64,000 bases of DNA from Immersiella caudata (Eukaryota > Ascomycota > Sordariomycetes > Sordariales > Lasiosphaeriaceae): positions 3,348,001-3,412,000 of the forward strand of contig JAULSU010000001.1 in the NCBI GenBank assembly GCA_030512335.1. Direction: 5' to 3'. Below are positions 1 to 10,428 of this stretch, one piece after another (the stretch's first letter is position 1; the number at the start of each line of letters is the position of its first letter). Made by a program: the position numbers and the translations under genes. Under the pieces are notes generated by a model. That model searched no databases and was not told the origin of the DNA. It saw nothing but the letters and a program-made list of their open reading frames with translations.

Positions 1-1869
1 ACTCAATGGGTGCCTCGTGGGTTCTCCATCAGCCTCCCAGCCCTGCGAGATCGATCTACGCAGGGGGGCCCAGCAGCTTTGACCTCCTCGCCCCCGCGCA
101 GGGCACTTGTCGCAGTTTGAATGCCTCACCACTCAACGAGATTGCGCAAAGCTCCATCCTTTCGATACCGTCACTCTCCAGTTTGAGGATATGCAAAGCA
201 CGCCCTTTCAATTCCAAGCATCGATGTCCCATGCTCAAACAAACCGCATGGGAGGTGTCGGCAATTGGCAAATACCAAAAATGGAGGACCAGTGACCGCC
301 TCCAGGTTTGCGCCGTTGGATCTTGGCACCCAAGTTGACGCTGCAACGTGCAGGAAGTCCCGAGCGGCAGGGCATCACAGCCACACAAACCTTGTTGGGA
401 CTCCTCAAGCCAGAGGCTCGACCCGATTGGATTATACGGATCGATCTCTATTCACGGAACACCTGCATGCCTGGCACCGCGTTATAGACGCCAGGGTAAT
501 ATGACGGAGAAGGCTCTAGGTACCGGAGCCCGGCGCATTCACACTGTCATTGCGAATCCAGCTCCAAGAGACGGTCCGGATGGGGCCAATCTCTCGTAAT
601 TGGCGGCGTATATTAGCCGTCGCCGACGAAGCGGCGGAGGAACAAGGCACTTGGGCATGAGCTCACATACGAGCTGACAGCTTGGAGAGGAAAGTGAAAT
701 CAGTCTAGCGGTTTCTTTGGGACTGGATCCTGGAAGCCAAGGAGAAAACGAATTCCACGCTAGGGAACGTCTTCCGTAAGTGTCTATTGAGGCCATCACG
801 GAAGGTGATGAAAAGTGAAACCAGTTGGCTCGAAAATGCGGTAGATAGCCGCGCAAGAGCCCATTTGCGCGATGCTACAGCATTAACCATGCTTAACCCA
901 TGCAATGCTCCGCCCCTCCACGGCGATCTGCAAACTGCCTCCTCCCGTCACTCAGCCGTGGACGGGCCCAACCAACCTTCGAATACCTGGACCTGGGAAC
1001 GAGCGGCACCAATTGGCCTGGGTGATGCCGGCTCTCACCTTGTGCATGCCCCTTGGATCTCCGCCAATGGCAGCCCTCAGTTTTGACCAACAAAGAAAGT
1101 CTCAAGGGATGACTTCCATGCCGCACGTTGGCATCAGAAAAGCAAACGGCGACACTGAAGATCCATTGCAGAGACAAACATACACAGCAAGGTACCCATC
1201 CCGCCGCGTCCGTGTGCCTTGGTACGACGCGGTGGTCGAGGAAATGAGAGGGAAGGCACGAATGTCGAACCTTCCCCAGATCTGCCACCATCCACCTCGC
1301 TTGCTAGGAAAGCTTGGTCTTTCAGATTGCACATTCTCTTGCCAGCGCCTTGGCCGCGTAGATGGATTCGTGACCCGTTCATTTAAGCAAATTACGTAGA
1401 GGCGAACAAGATCGCTGCAAGGTACCATCACACGGCAGGTTACCTCGCCCCCCCTCCTTCTTCAATTGCGCGGGAACGGGACTTGCACTTTGGCCCCATG
1501 TCATATGTGTACCAACAGGTTCCCTACCGCACCTCTGGGCAGTTGATCCACCTGTTCGCATCCTCCCAGCCGTCGTATAAGAGGGCCTGCTCACCCTCTT
1601 GTTTGTGGTAGAACCTGAGATTGCCTCCTCAGCCAGACTCACCTGGAAGCACCCACACTCGCTACATCGCACATCGTCGATTCTTGTGTCACAATTCACT
1701 TTGTGACTCAGACAGCAGGTTTCTCTCGGGCGTATAAAAGACAGCGTGCCCTGCCTAGCCAACCACAGCTGCCGAGCAAGCTCGGGTATCTATCGACTAC
1801 CTTTCGGGTTTGGAGAGTTGTGGAGAAGCGATCGCAACTGGGAATAGAGTCACGTCGACGATACCAAAA
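1..1869. other. Gene-free left margin and promoter of the SOD gene
   Basis: No reading frame here resembles a known protein. The open frames of about 100-160 codons lie on both strands, overlap one another and show no splice logic. The last 150 bases carry the likely core promoter of the downstream superoxide dismutase gene. Confidence 0.6.
1733..1740 (+). promoter_or_regulatory. TATA box of the Cu-only SOD gene
   Basis: A consensus TATAAAAG lies 130 bases before the chosen ATG at 1870. Transcription would then start about 1765-1775 and leave a leader of about 100 bases. Inferred from sequence and spacing only. Confidence 0.6.
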
Positions 1870-2865
1870 ATGCGGACATCAGGAGTCTTGCCGCTGGTCC
1901 TCGCGGCTGCGGGTACACAGGTTGCGGCCCAGACCTCAGTCTCTGTGGGGGCCCCTTCCGCTTCTATCGTGCCCGCAGGTCCGGCCACAGGAGTGAGTGT
2001 TTACTTTTCTTGAACTTTAGTACATGCGCTTGGAGTTGATTACTGACAGGCAATGGCAGAAACTCGGCAATGCCACCGTGACGACGAAAAACCCGCAAGG
2101 CGTCGTCTACCAGGCTACTTTCCCTGACACTCCATTCTTCAAGGGAGCTTACCCCGATGGTGGCAATATCAAGGGCACTCTCACTGCCGTTGCAAACCCC
2201 AGTGGACAGGGCATCATCTTCACGTTCAACTGGAAAAATCTCCCTAAGAAGGGCGGTCCGTTCAGTACGTCTCCGCCGTTAAGAACTCCTCTTCGCGGTT
2301 GCCTAGCTAACGCTTGGTGATAGTGTACCATCTTCACGTTGATCCCGTCCCAGAGAATGGTAACTGCACAGCCACACTCGCGCACCTCGATCCCTTTATC
2401 AGATTCGAGGATCCCGTATGTGACAAAGCTCATCCTGAGACTTGCCAGACCGGCGATCTCAGCGGAAAGTTTGGTGATATCCCTGAGGGGCAAACCGAAT
2501 TCAGTGCGACATTCCCAGATCTGTACTCCTCGACCGAGGAGGGGCTTGGGTCCTTCTTCGGAAACCGCAGCATTGTTTTTCACTATGCCAACAAGACGAG
2601 AGTGTCTTGTGCCAACTTCGTCAAAGTGGCAGGTGACAGCCATGGAGGTCACGGCGCTTCGGAGTCTCCTTGCTCTACCGCAACGGGTCCTCATGCGACC
2701 GGCCACGCCAACCTGACGACCACGACGTCTCGCCCGGCTAGCGGCACTAGCACTCCTGCCCCGACCACCACCCCATCTGGACCCGCACTTTCGATTGGAT
2801 CGAGCTTGCAAGCCAGCGCAGCAGGCGTCATTGCCTTCGGCGCGGCGCTCATGTTCCTTCTCTGA
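1870..2865 (+). CDS. GPI-anchored Cu-only superoxide dismutase-like protein
   Basis: Exons 1870-1992, 2060-2264 and 2324-2865 give 289 residues. Both introns have clean GT-AG ends and the frame is kept (phase 0, then phase 1 rebuilding an ATG codon). Residues 1-21 form a signal peptide ending AQ. The central domain has the copper ligands of extracellular fungal SODs: HLH at 112/114, H130 in LAHLDPF and H196 in IVFHYANKT. The zinc-ligand His/Asp cluster of classical Cu/Zn SOD is not visible, which fits the Cu-only SOD4/5/6 class. A Ser/Thr/Pro-rich stalk follows, then a C-terminal hydrophobic tail typical of a GPI signal. Likely role: disproportionation of superoxide at the cell wall. The start was chosen because it opens the signal peptide; an in-frame upstream ATG at 1810 would bury it. 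Confidence 0.88.
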
Positions 2866-5800
2866 GCTAAGATGTCTTCGCAAGCCGGTACACGAGGGAA
2901 GCGGATGGGCTTGGCCGCTCGGAAATCCAAAGGGACAACCCCTCAGTGCCCGACAACGCATGAAGTGATCACCGTGGGCAAAGAGCGCATAAGGGGTCAG
3001 ATGTGGCTTTGAGCAAGGGGTGGCAAAGCTTGGCCCGGGAGATCATGGGAGAAAGGGAAATCAAGACAGATAGGGAACGGAAAACAAACCGCACCCCCGT
3101 ATTAGTCAATCAATGGGCCTTAAATTGGAGGGCTCCTTGAGATGGGTGGGGTTGGTGATGTGATTGTAATCTAGATACCTAGCAATGAGTTGACAATTGA
3201 TCGGGATTATACAAATTGCGGCAACCCTGCGAGTCATCGAGGCGAGAGACAGTCATGACAACCATACCATTGACACCTCGCACCCATGAGCGACATTCAC
3301 ACCTTTGGAGACATTCAGATCTCAACACTTATCGCGCCAAGAGCGATGCGTGCAGGGCGTGTGAAGATCCCTAAGGGTGAGAACGAGCTTGGCAGCTCGG
3401 GCCGCTGTGGGGGCTCTTTCCCCGCCATTAAAAACCCCGCTGGAGGGCTCGGTGGCATCGCTAGGTGCTGAAAAGTGGCGCACCTGAAGAGAGGGGTTAG
3501 CCGCCGAAAGAACTCAGGCTTGCTTGTGGGAGAAGCGGTGAGCGCATGGTTCCGAACTGATTGAGCAGGTACCTCAAAACTTTTAGGGCGACCTACTTGC
3601 GCAGATTTTGTGCGGCCGCAAAAGGCACCGCTGGATCTTACACGGCTCGAGCGGGCGAGAGGCACCCGAGATTGTCAGAAGCACCTGCCTCGTTATGCGG
3701 TCGCCCAGTGGGGTTTTCCCGGGCCGGGCCACCTACTTCACCTCCCAATGGGTGCGACGGCCTGGCGGTCTTGAGGATTTCGTGGGTTGGGCAAGCTCGT
3801 CGGAGCTGCGAGGGCCCCAGGGAGCTGGGGCTGGGCCGGATCTTCAACCGGAAGCGCACTAGCCCGGACGCCTTGCAGAACCCCTCCCGACCGACCGACG
3901 AATGCCAGCCGCGTTGCTGCGACTGTCTGCTTGCAGCTCAGGCCGGAGCAACTTTCCCGCGAAGAGAACTCCTGACTCGCTACACGATGATTCCTTCCCG
4001 CCCGCAGGTTCGTCCTATCCCGATCGGTCGGAGCTGTGAATGGCCGGATAACGTAAACTCCGCTGATTTGGTGACGTCGGCTGAAGCTGAGCTCCCACGC
4101 TCATTTGGGAGTTTCAAGCCGCAGATCGATGTCTCAGGAGGGTAGCTGCACCGAGCAACCACTACAATCATCCTTTGACGCTGGGCCCTTGACCGCTGCG
4201 AACGCCACTAACCCCCATTGCGCGGGATACCGCGAGGACAGCGGTGGGAGGGTGGGGTAGGAGGCTGAGGAGGGAAGCCTGTCAACACTCGCCTTGTCAC
4301 TAGTCGGATTCGATCCGATCCAGCTGGTCAGCGGAAGGGTCCTAAATGACGAGCAGGTAAGGCCTCATGGGCAGCACCAAGATGTTGATGGTTGTTGGCA
4401 CCGGACCTTAGGAATAGCCCCCGACAAGGCGCAGAAGGGTAAGCAAGGCCTTACATACCTACCTTATCCAAGCCCACGGCAAACCAGAGTGAGAGCCATC
4501 AGGATGGTAAGAACCAACTCGGTTCACCCGTGCGGGTAGTTCGACGGTCCCGCTGCGCAGCAAATGCAGAGCTGTGTGTTACCCTATAGTTTCCAGAACC
4601 AGAAGACGGACACTCCGGCAGCCTATCACGTCTCAGCATTTGACCTCACCTCGCCGACGTCGACATCTTTCGGGGAGCTGTCTGCAAGGTGCTCAAGCTA
4701 TCGAGCCCAAAATTGGCCACGACTTGAGAACAAGGCCTGCGACTGGCGCCAACATGTCCTCGTAAATCCGCACCGTCGACTTGGTGAAGCTAACCGGATG
4801 CAGATGCCAACATACGCATAACAGAAGAAGAGCAAACGGGCTAGGCTGTCTGCAACGAGCTCGGCCTTCCTCCAATCGGCTCTTTGCCTCTCACGAACTC
4901 GGCATGCCCTCTCATGCGGCCCAAGACATCGACTGCTCGGAAAGGCGTGCTTGCTTCTCTTTTGGCAGCTGAGGAACGCGGGACGTCTTCTTCGGGCGAA
5001 GCTGCAATGCCCTGCCTTGCGAGTCACCACTTTCCTCAACCGGCTCCTCGGTGAGACCTGAGCTGAACTGAAGTGCCAGCACATCGGCCGAGGGGCGGGG
5101 GCGAGGTCTCACTTGTCGGAACGGCTCCGAGTCCGGACGGTCCTAGTACCGCTTCTGGCACGTCCTCCCGCCGAGATACTACCTCCTCTTTTCCGACCGG
5201 GTTTTTCAACTGCGTTTGGACCCTGTGGTGTCATGATCTCGCATGATCGAGGGCACGTACCCTGATGTCTGTTCGAGTGACGAATACCGCTGCTCTGGTA
5301 CTATGCAGCGTTACTGCAAGCGCAGACGGCCACCCCCGGGTCAGCCGAGTTTTCCCTGCGATAAAGCTTTCCCGGAATCGCGGCGGCTGGGAGATATCGA
5401 AGCTTGCAGTCTTGACGTGGGCGTCTCAATGGACAGGCGCCCGGATGCAAGGGAGACGCATGGCCTGCTAAGCAAGTGCCCAGCATGAAGGCAGAGCTCG
5501 CTCTGGGCCACGTCTGCGAATCTTTTGCGCCATGTAACCCTCCTCGAGGATCCAGCCTGATTGTGAAGCTGGGACTGGCCTTTGGTCCGCCCGAATCCCG
5601 GACTTTGGTTCCTAGGAATCCTTCCGACTGGTGCGCGAGAGGTTCTCCTCAAGTCGTGAGCGCGGCCCAAGATATGGCATCGACTGTGAGAGCGGGGAGG
5701 ATCAGAAAGGATTGTCCGTACCACCGTATACTGTATCGCACACCCTCTTGTATTCCTTCTTCTTCCGCCACCAACGTTGACCAAGCTTGTAAGGTTGCGA

Positions 5801-6405
5801 GCTGCAGTCGAGACCTGTCAGTGGTGACACCCACGAGACCACGGAGGGGAAGTCTTGGACTACTGCACCTCGACTGGTACCCACACCGGCGCAGAATCGG
5901 CTGGCCACGGAATCTCGCCCAGTCGGTGAGGCATCCTACAGCCTGTTGAGGATTGCCATGACATCCTGCAGGCTGTCATTAGACCATAATGGACCGCATG
6001 TTGGCGCCGAGGACATGCAGGTTCACGCCCCCGACTGCCGTCGAGAGACGATCATCACGTTCGAGAGGGGTGGCCTTCTGGAGGTAGCCAGGATGGTTTT
6101 CCCAACCTGGCATACGCAGATGTTGTCTGGCCTTGAGAGAGTACAAGAGGAAGTTGAGGTCATGCGGGAGGGCACCCCGCGGAGTATTAAACGGTCCCCA
6201 TTCCTGCCCTTGTCCTAGGTGGTGTTAGGCTCGTGTTGCGCAATCGTTGACAGATATCTCGCCATCTACCATGAATCGACCTGCTCTGCTCATTGGCCTC
6301 TCGGGCCGAGGGCTCTCGTGGAGCCCAGTTGTCTCGACACAATATATGTGTGGGAACATTGCTGCGTCTAAAGGGAGCCTATGGGGGCGAAGGTCCCTTG
6401 CTACA
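2866..6405. other. 3.5-kb stretch without a supportable gene
   Basis: I see no recognisable protein, tRNA or rRNA. Open frames up to 194 codons (3561-4145) have no family features and are matched by equally long frames on the opposite strand. Base composition is not AT-rich, so there is no strong RIP-like signature. The last few hundred bases should hold the promoter of the gene at 6406. Confidence 0.55.
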
Positions 6406-8352
6406 ATGAACCGTACGACTACTGATCAACACCGAGGCAATTCATATGTCGACTCTGACTAACCTGTGTATCATTTCGCCGTAGCTGCCTATGATGGCAT
6501 TCAGAGTCTTCCACCGAGCCCGTATTCACGGCCAGTCGAGATCATCCGCGAGGATGAGTATCCTCATATGTCGACTGGTAAGGGGGCTTGCCAACTTATT
6601 TTCACAACTACCCACTACCTATTTTTTTATGGTTGCAATTAACACGTCACCTAGGCATCTACCTCGACCATTCCGGCACCACCATTTATTCCCGCTCCCT
6701 AGTCGACCGATTTGCCTACAAGATGAGCACCGGTCTCTATGGGAATCCTCACTCCGCAAACCAACCGGCCAAAATCTCCGGCGACATGGTCGACTCCGTC
6801 CGCGCCAAAGCCCTACACTTCCTCGGCGCCGATCCCGCCCACTTCGACCTCGTCTTTGTGTCCAACGCCACCGCTGCCATCAAACTCGTCGCCGACTCTT
6901 TCCGTGACCTCGCAGAGCAAACCCGCTCCGGCCAATTTTGGTATGGCTACCACCGCGATTGCCACACCAGCCTCGTCGGCGTGCGCGAGCTCTCAGGACA
7001 GGGGTCTCACAAGTGCTTCGAATCCGACGCCGAGGTTGAGGCTTGGCTGGACGGACGTCATCGCACGGAGGGAACCGCCGGGTTGGGACTGTTTGGGTAT
7101 CCGGGCCAGTCGAACCTCACCGGGAGGAGGTTACCGCTGAACTGGTCAGGACGGTTGAGGGGAGAGAAGAGGCTGAGGAATACGTACAGCCTGCTTGACG
7201 CGGCGGCACTGGCGATGACGAGCCCGATGAAGAGGGCGTTTGAGGACCCGGAGATGGCGCCGGATTTCACGTGTGTTTCGTTCTACAAGGTGTTCGGCTT
7301 CCCAGACCTGGGGGGGTTGGTCGTCAGAAGAGATTCAGGCCATATCCTAGCCCTGAGGAGATATTTTGGCGGTGGCACCGTGTCGATGGTCAGCGCTATC
7401 GGCGGGGCGTGGCACGTTTCGAAGGGGCTGGAGGCCGCTACGTCGGCGCAGAGCAGTGAGGGTGGTGAGCATGCGGGTGGCCTTCACGAGGGCTTGGAGG
7501 ACGGGACGCTGCCGTTTCATAGTATACTTGCGCTGGGCGAGGCAATCGATGTGCATAGGGAGCTGTACGGGTCGATGGAGAATATCTCGCTACATACGAC
7601 GAGGCTGGCGAGGAGGCTGTTTGAGGGGATCAGCTCGCTGAGGTACGCGAATGGGCAGCCGTTGTGTAAGGTGTACTGTGGGGATCCGGAGGAGTTTGGG
7701 GATGCCACCAAGCAGGGCGCGACGGTGGCTTTTAATGTGTTTTGTGAGGATGGGTCGTATTTGCCATATAGCACCGTGGAGCAGATGGCGAATGAGGGTG
7801 GTATTTATGTGAGGTCGGGCGGGATTTGCAACCCGGGAGGGATCTTTGAGAGTTTAGGATATGAGGTGAGTCTTCCCCTGTCGCCATTTATCTCCTAACG
7901 TGGTCTGCTATGACTGTGTTGGATGTCCTGGGCGTGACATGCGCACATCTGAGAAATTGCTGAAGATTATTTCCCACAGCCGTGGCAGTTGAAGCGGGCG
8001 AGATCGGCGGGCCATCACTGTGGTAAGTTATTCCTGGAAGATGCTCTGTATGAAGTGGACTGACTGGGATATACAGGGTCGGATGGTTTGAGCATCATCA
8101 ATGAGCTTCCCACTGGGTGAGTTGTTTATGCATTGATGATGATGGGAGTTGAGGGCTGACTTTTTTTATTTTTTATTTTTTAGGGTTGTCAGAGCCAGCC
8201 TAGGTGCGATGAGTACCAATCAGGAAGTTGACACTTTTGTGTCGTTTTTACGCAGCGCATTCATCGAAGGACGTCTTCACCATGGCGCGTCGGCGTCCGG
8301 GGAACCAGAGATGGATCGTGGAGCGATACAGCCGGCGTATTCCACGGGTTGA
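6406..8352 (+). CDS. Stand-alone Moco sulfurase-like (NifS-like) PLP enzyme
   Basis: Six exons, 6406-6412, 6485-6577, 6655-7865, 7980-8022, 8077-8116 and 8184-8352, give 520 residues; all junctions keep frame. The protein matches the N-terminal cysteine-desulfurase domain of molybdenum cofactor sulfurase (class V aminotransferase fold): IYLDHSGTT near residue 34, the PLP-binding SFYKVFGFP lysine near residue 245, and the sulfur-carrying loop RSGGICNPGG with Cys near residue 425. It ends shortly after the RASLGAMST motif that closes the desulfurase domain. The C-terminal MOSC domain of full-length sulfurases (about 300 more residues) is absent. In the loop, the first of the two usual cysteines (RTGCFC) is Gly. 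The tiny first exon is the weakest part; the CTAAC branch site and frame support it. Substrate unknown; possibly a specialised cysteine desulfurase. Confidence 0.8.
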
Positions 8353-8753
8353 GCTGGCTACTTTGTTCCCCGTTTCTTATGTTTGGGCTTTCTTCTGTCA
8401 TAAATTCACTCGCTTGGCGCAACCAACCCGGTCTTCTTGGGCGTTGCGGCCTCTTGGTTGTTTTCGGTAGGCTGGGTTTAGGAGTTGGGCTACGGGTTAG
8501 ATTTCTCTTCTTGATACCATTCAACACACGGAGCACACCATCGAAATATCAACATACGCAGGCAGGGTGCGCATTTGTGCCAAGCAACCATCTGGTACCA
8601 GTTTGAGTTTTAATAACGAGGAGATTTTGGTTGGATGGCAAACAGTACATACCTACCTACCTCCTGGCAGATAGCTTTTGAAAGGGGGCGTCGTGGGAAA
8701 CAAGGGACGCTGCTCTCTTCATATTTGGACGTAGACCTTGGCGAGCAGGCATT

Positions 8754-8798
<45 letters not shown>

Positions 8799-9176
8799 GT
8801 GACAGACGAAGGATCTCCATCGCAGCTGCAGTGTAAGTGGTACGGCAGTTGCCCTTGTCTCACCAAAAGGTACTTGTGTGGCTTACCTGCATCGGAACTG
8901 ATCCTGGGGGGTGTTACTTTGCTCTTCGTTGGATGATAAGAGTTGATGGTGTTTACTCCAACTCAGTGGTGTTCTGGTAAAGCGCCGCTGAACTTAACCT
9001 ATGAGGGAATCATGTCGTTGGCAAAGGCCTCAGGGGAAGTTTCGCGCTGGGTGAAGTCCATTCAAGACAGCCTCGCTACCTAGGCATGTAACGTCGGGTA
9101 TCTCAGCCCCCTTTTCCGTCGACTACAGTTGCAATTATTTCTACCCACCTCATGCCAACCCAAACCCACCACCACA
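8353..9176. other. Intergenic region with CT microsatellite
   Basis: Between the sulfurase-like gene and the broken oxygenase. It contains a long CT repeat (listed separately) and no coding signal; the rest is probably the old promoter of the oxygenase. Confidence 0.6.
8756..8796. repeat. (CT)n microsatellite
   Basis: About 20 uninterrupted CT units, 380 bases upstream of the oxygenase pseudogene. Read directly from the sequence. Confidence 0.98.
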
Positions 9177-10428
9177 ATGACCATCCCATCCATCCTAACC
9201 GTCGATTTAACACCCCATTCCAACTCCACCGCCACCGCCACCACCTTGACAGCTTCTCAGCTCAAATCCGCCCGCGACCTCGTGGCCACATTTCACCGCT
9301 TCGCCTTCGTCAGCGTCACTGGCCATGGCCTTTCACAGCAAGAAATTACCGAAATGTTCGCCTGGTCCAAGAAAATGCTTGAGCTGCCTTTCCAGGAAAA
9401 GATGAAGGTGCCGCATGCCGAGGAGGCGATTCCCCATAGGGGGTATTCGCGGGTAGGGAGGGAGAAGCTTTATGCGAGGGATAATGTGAAAGGGGGCAGT
9501 CTTCGTGGTGGTGAGAAAGGTCATGGTAACGTTGATTGGTGTCAGGAGAGCTATGAAATTTGGGAGCGAGAACGACGACCAACAAACAAATATCTGACTA
9601 CCCGAAGACGTCCTCCCGGGCTTTCGTTCTTACGTGTCCGACTTGAACGAGCGGCTCGCCAGCGTGGGTGAGGCAGTCGTTAATGCTATCGCCGTTGGCC
9701 TCAGCATGAGTCCCGAGGAGCGCGATGCTCTGATGCAATTGTGCTCGATGGCACAACAGCCAGCTGCGGCTGCTGCACTATCCCACCATCCCCAAGGAGA
9801 GCTTCCAGAATGACGATATCGCGAGACTCACCCTGCACACTGACTGGTGGTAAGCGACCATGCCATCACCCCCCCCCCCCCCCCCCCCCCCCCAGACGAA
9901 GACAGACCTACCACCACAGCTCCTTCACACTTCTCTTCCAACATCAATCCAACGCCCTCGAGCTCCTAGACCCGAAAACCAAACAATACCTCCGTGATTC
10001 ATTCCCGGAAGGGGCCCTGACTCTCAATGTCAGCGATATGCTTCAACGCTTTACCAACGGTAGTTGTCCTCCCCTTATCCCTTATTCCCCATTATCCCCA
10101 TCGACATCCCTGATACCCCCCCCCCCTTCCCCACCAGTTCACCCAGCTAGCACACCCAAGCTACTTCATTTCAGCCCTCCATCGCATCTCGGTGCCCAGC
10201 GCAAACGATGTAACCGACTCAGGGGTCCCGGCTCGCTACTCGATTCCCCTTTTCGTTGCGCCGCACCCTTCGCACTTGGTACAGACATTGCCTCGCTTCG
10301 TCTCCGCGGAGAAGCCGTGTAGGTATGAGTCCATCCGGTTCCAAGACGATGATGCGCTGGCTGCGAAGTATACGTATCGTGAGGGCCAGGAACAGTTTGT
10401 TGGTTGTTCTCAGGCGCGTAGCATTTAA
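9177..10428 (+). pseudogene. Broken 2OG-Fe(II) oxygenase (IPNS-like family)
   Basis: Resembles isopenicillin-N-synthase-like 2-oxoglutarate/Fe(II) oxygenases. The N-terminal DIOX_N region runs from ATG 9177, with GHGLSQQEI and PHRGYS recognisable. The iron-binding HTD motif lies just before 9850, followed by a distal ALHRISVP histidine segment and the RYSIPLF motif; the stop is at 10426-10428. Apparent introns are 9850-9919 (containing a 25-base C run) and 10060-10150. The frame is broken three times: a +1 shift in the TTT near 9558-9561, a TGA at 9595-9597 where the family has Trp (NIW-P), and another +1 shift near 9748, just before HNSQLRLLHYP. Conserved family segments continue in the right order after each break, so this is a decayed gene rather than unrelated ORFs. 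No intron model removes all three lesions. It lies beside, and in the same direction as, the sulfurase-like gene. Confidence 0.85.
9869..9893. repeat. Poly-C tract inside pseudogene intron
   Basis: A run of about 25 C within the first recognisable intron of the broken oxygenase. Length may be unreliable because homopolymers sequence poorly. Confidence 0.85.

Noticed and set aside
2149..2961. 270-codon open frame antisense to the SOD gene
   Set aside because: Overlaps well-supported spliced exons and has no recognisable domain.
3561..4145. 194-codon plus-strand frame
   Set aside because: No domain, no introns, and equal open frames on the other strand.
9595..9597. In-frame TGA as possible recoding (selenocysteine or readthrough) in the oxygenase
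   Set aside because: Fungi of this group lack selenocysteine insertion, the family has Trp here, and two frameshifts lie close by.
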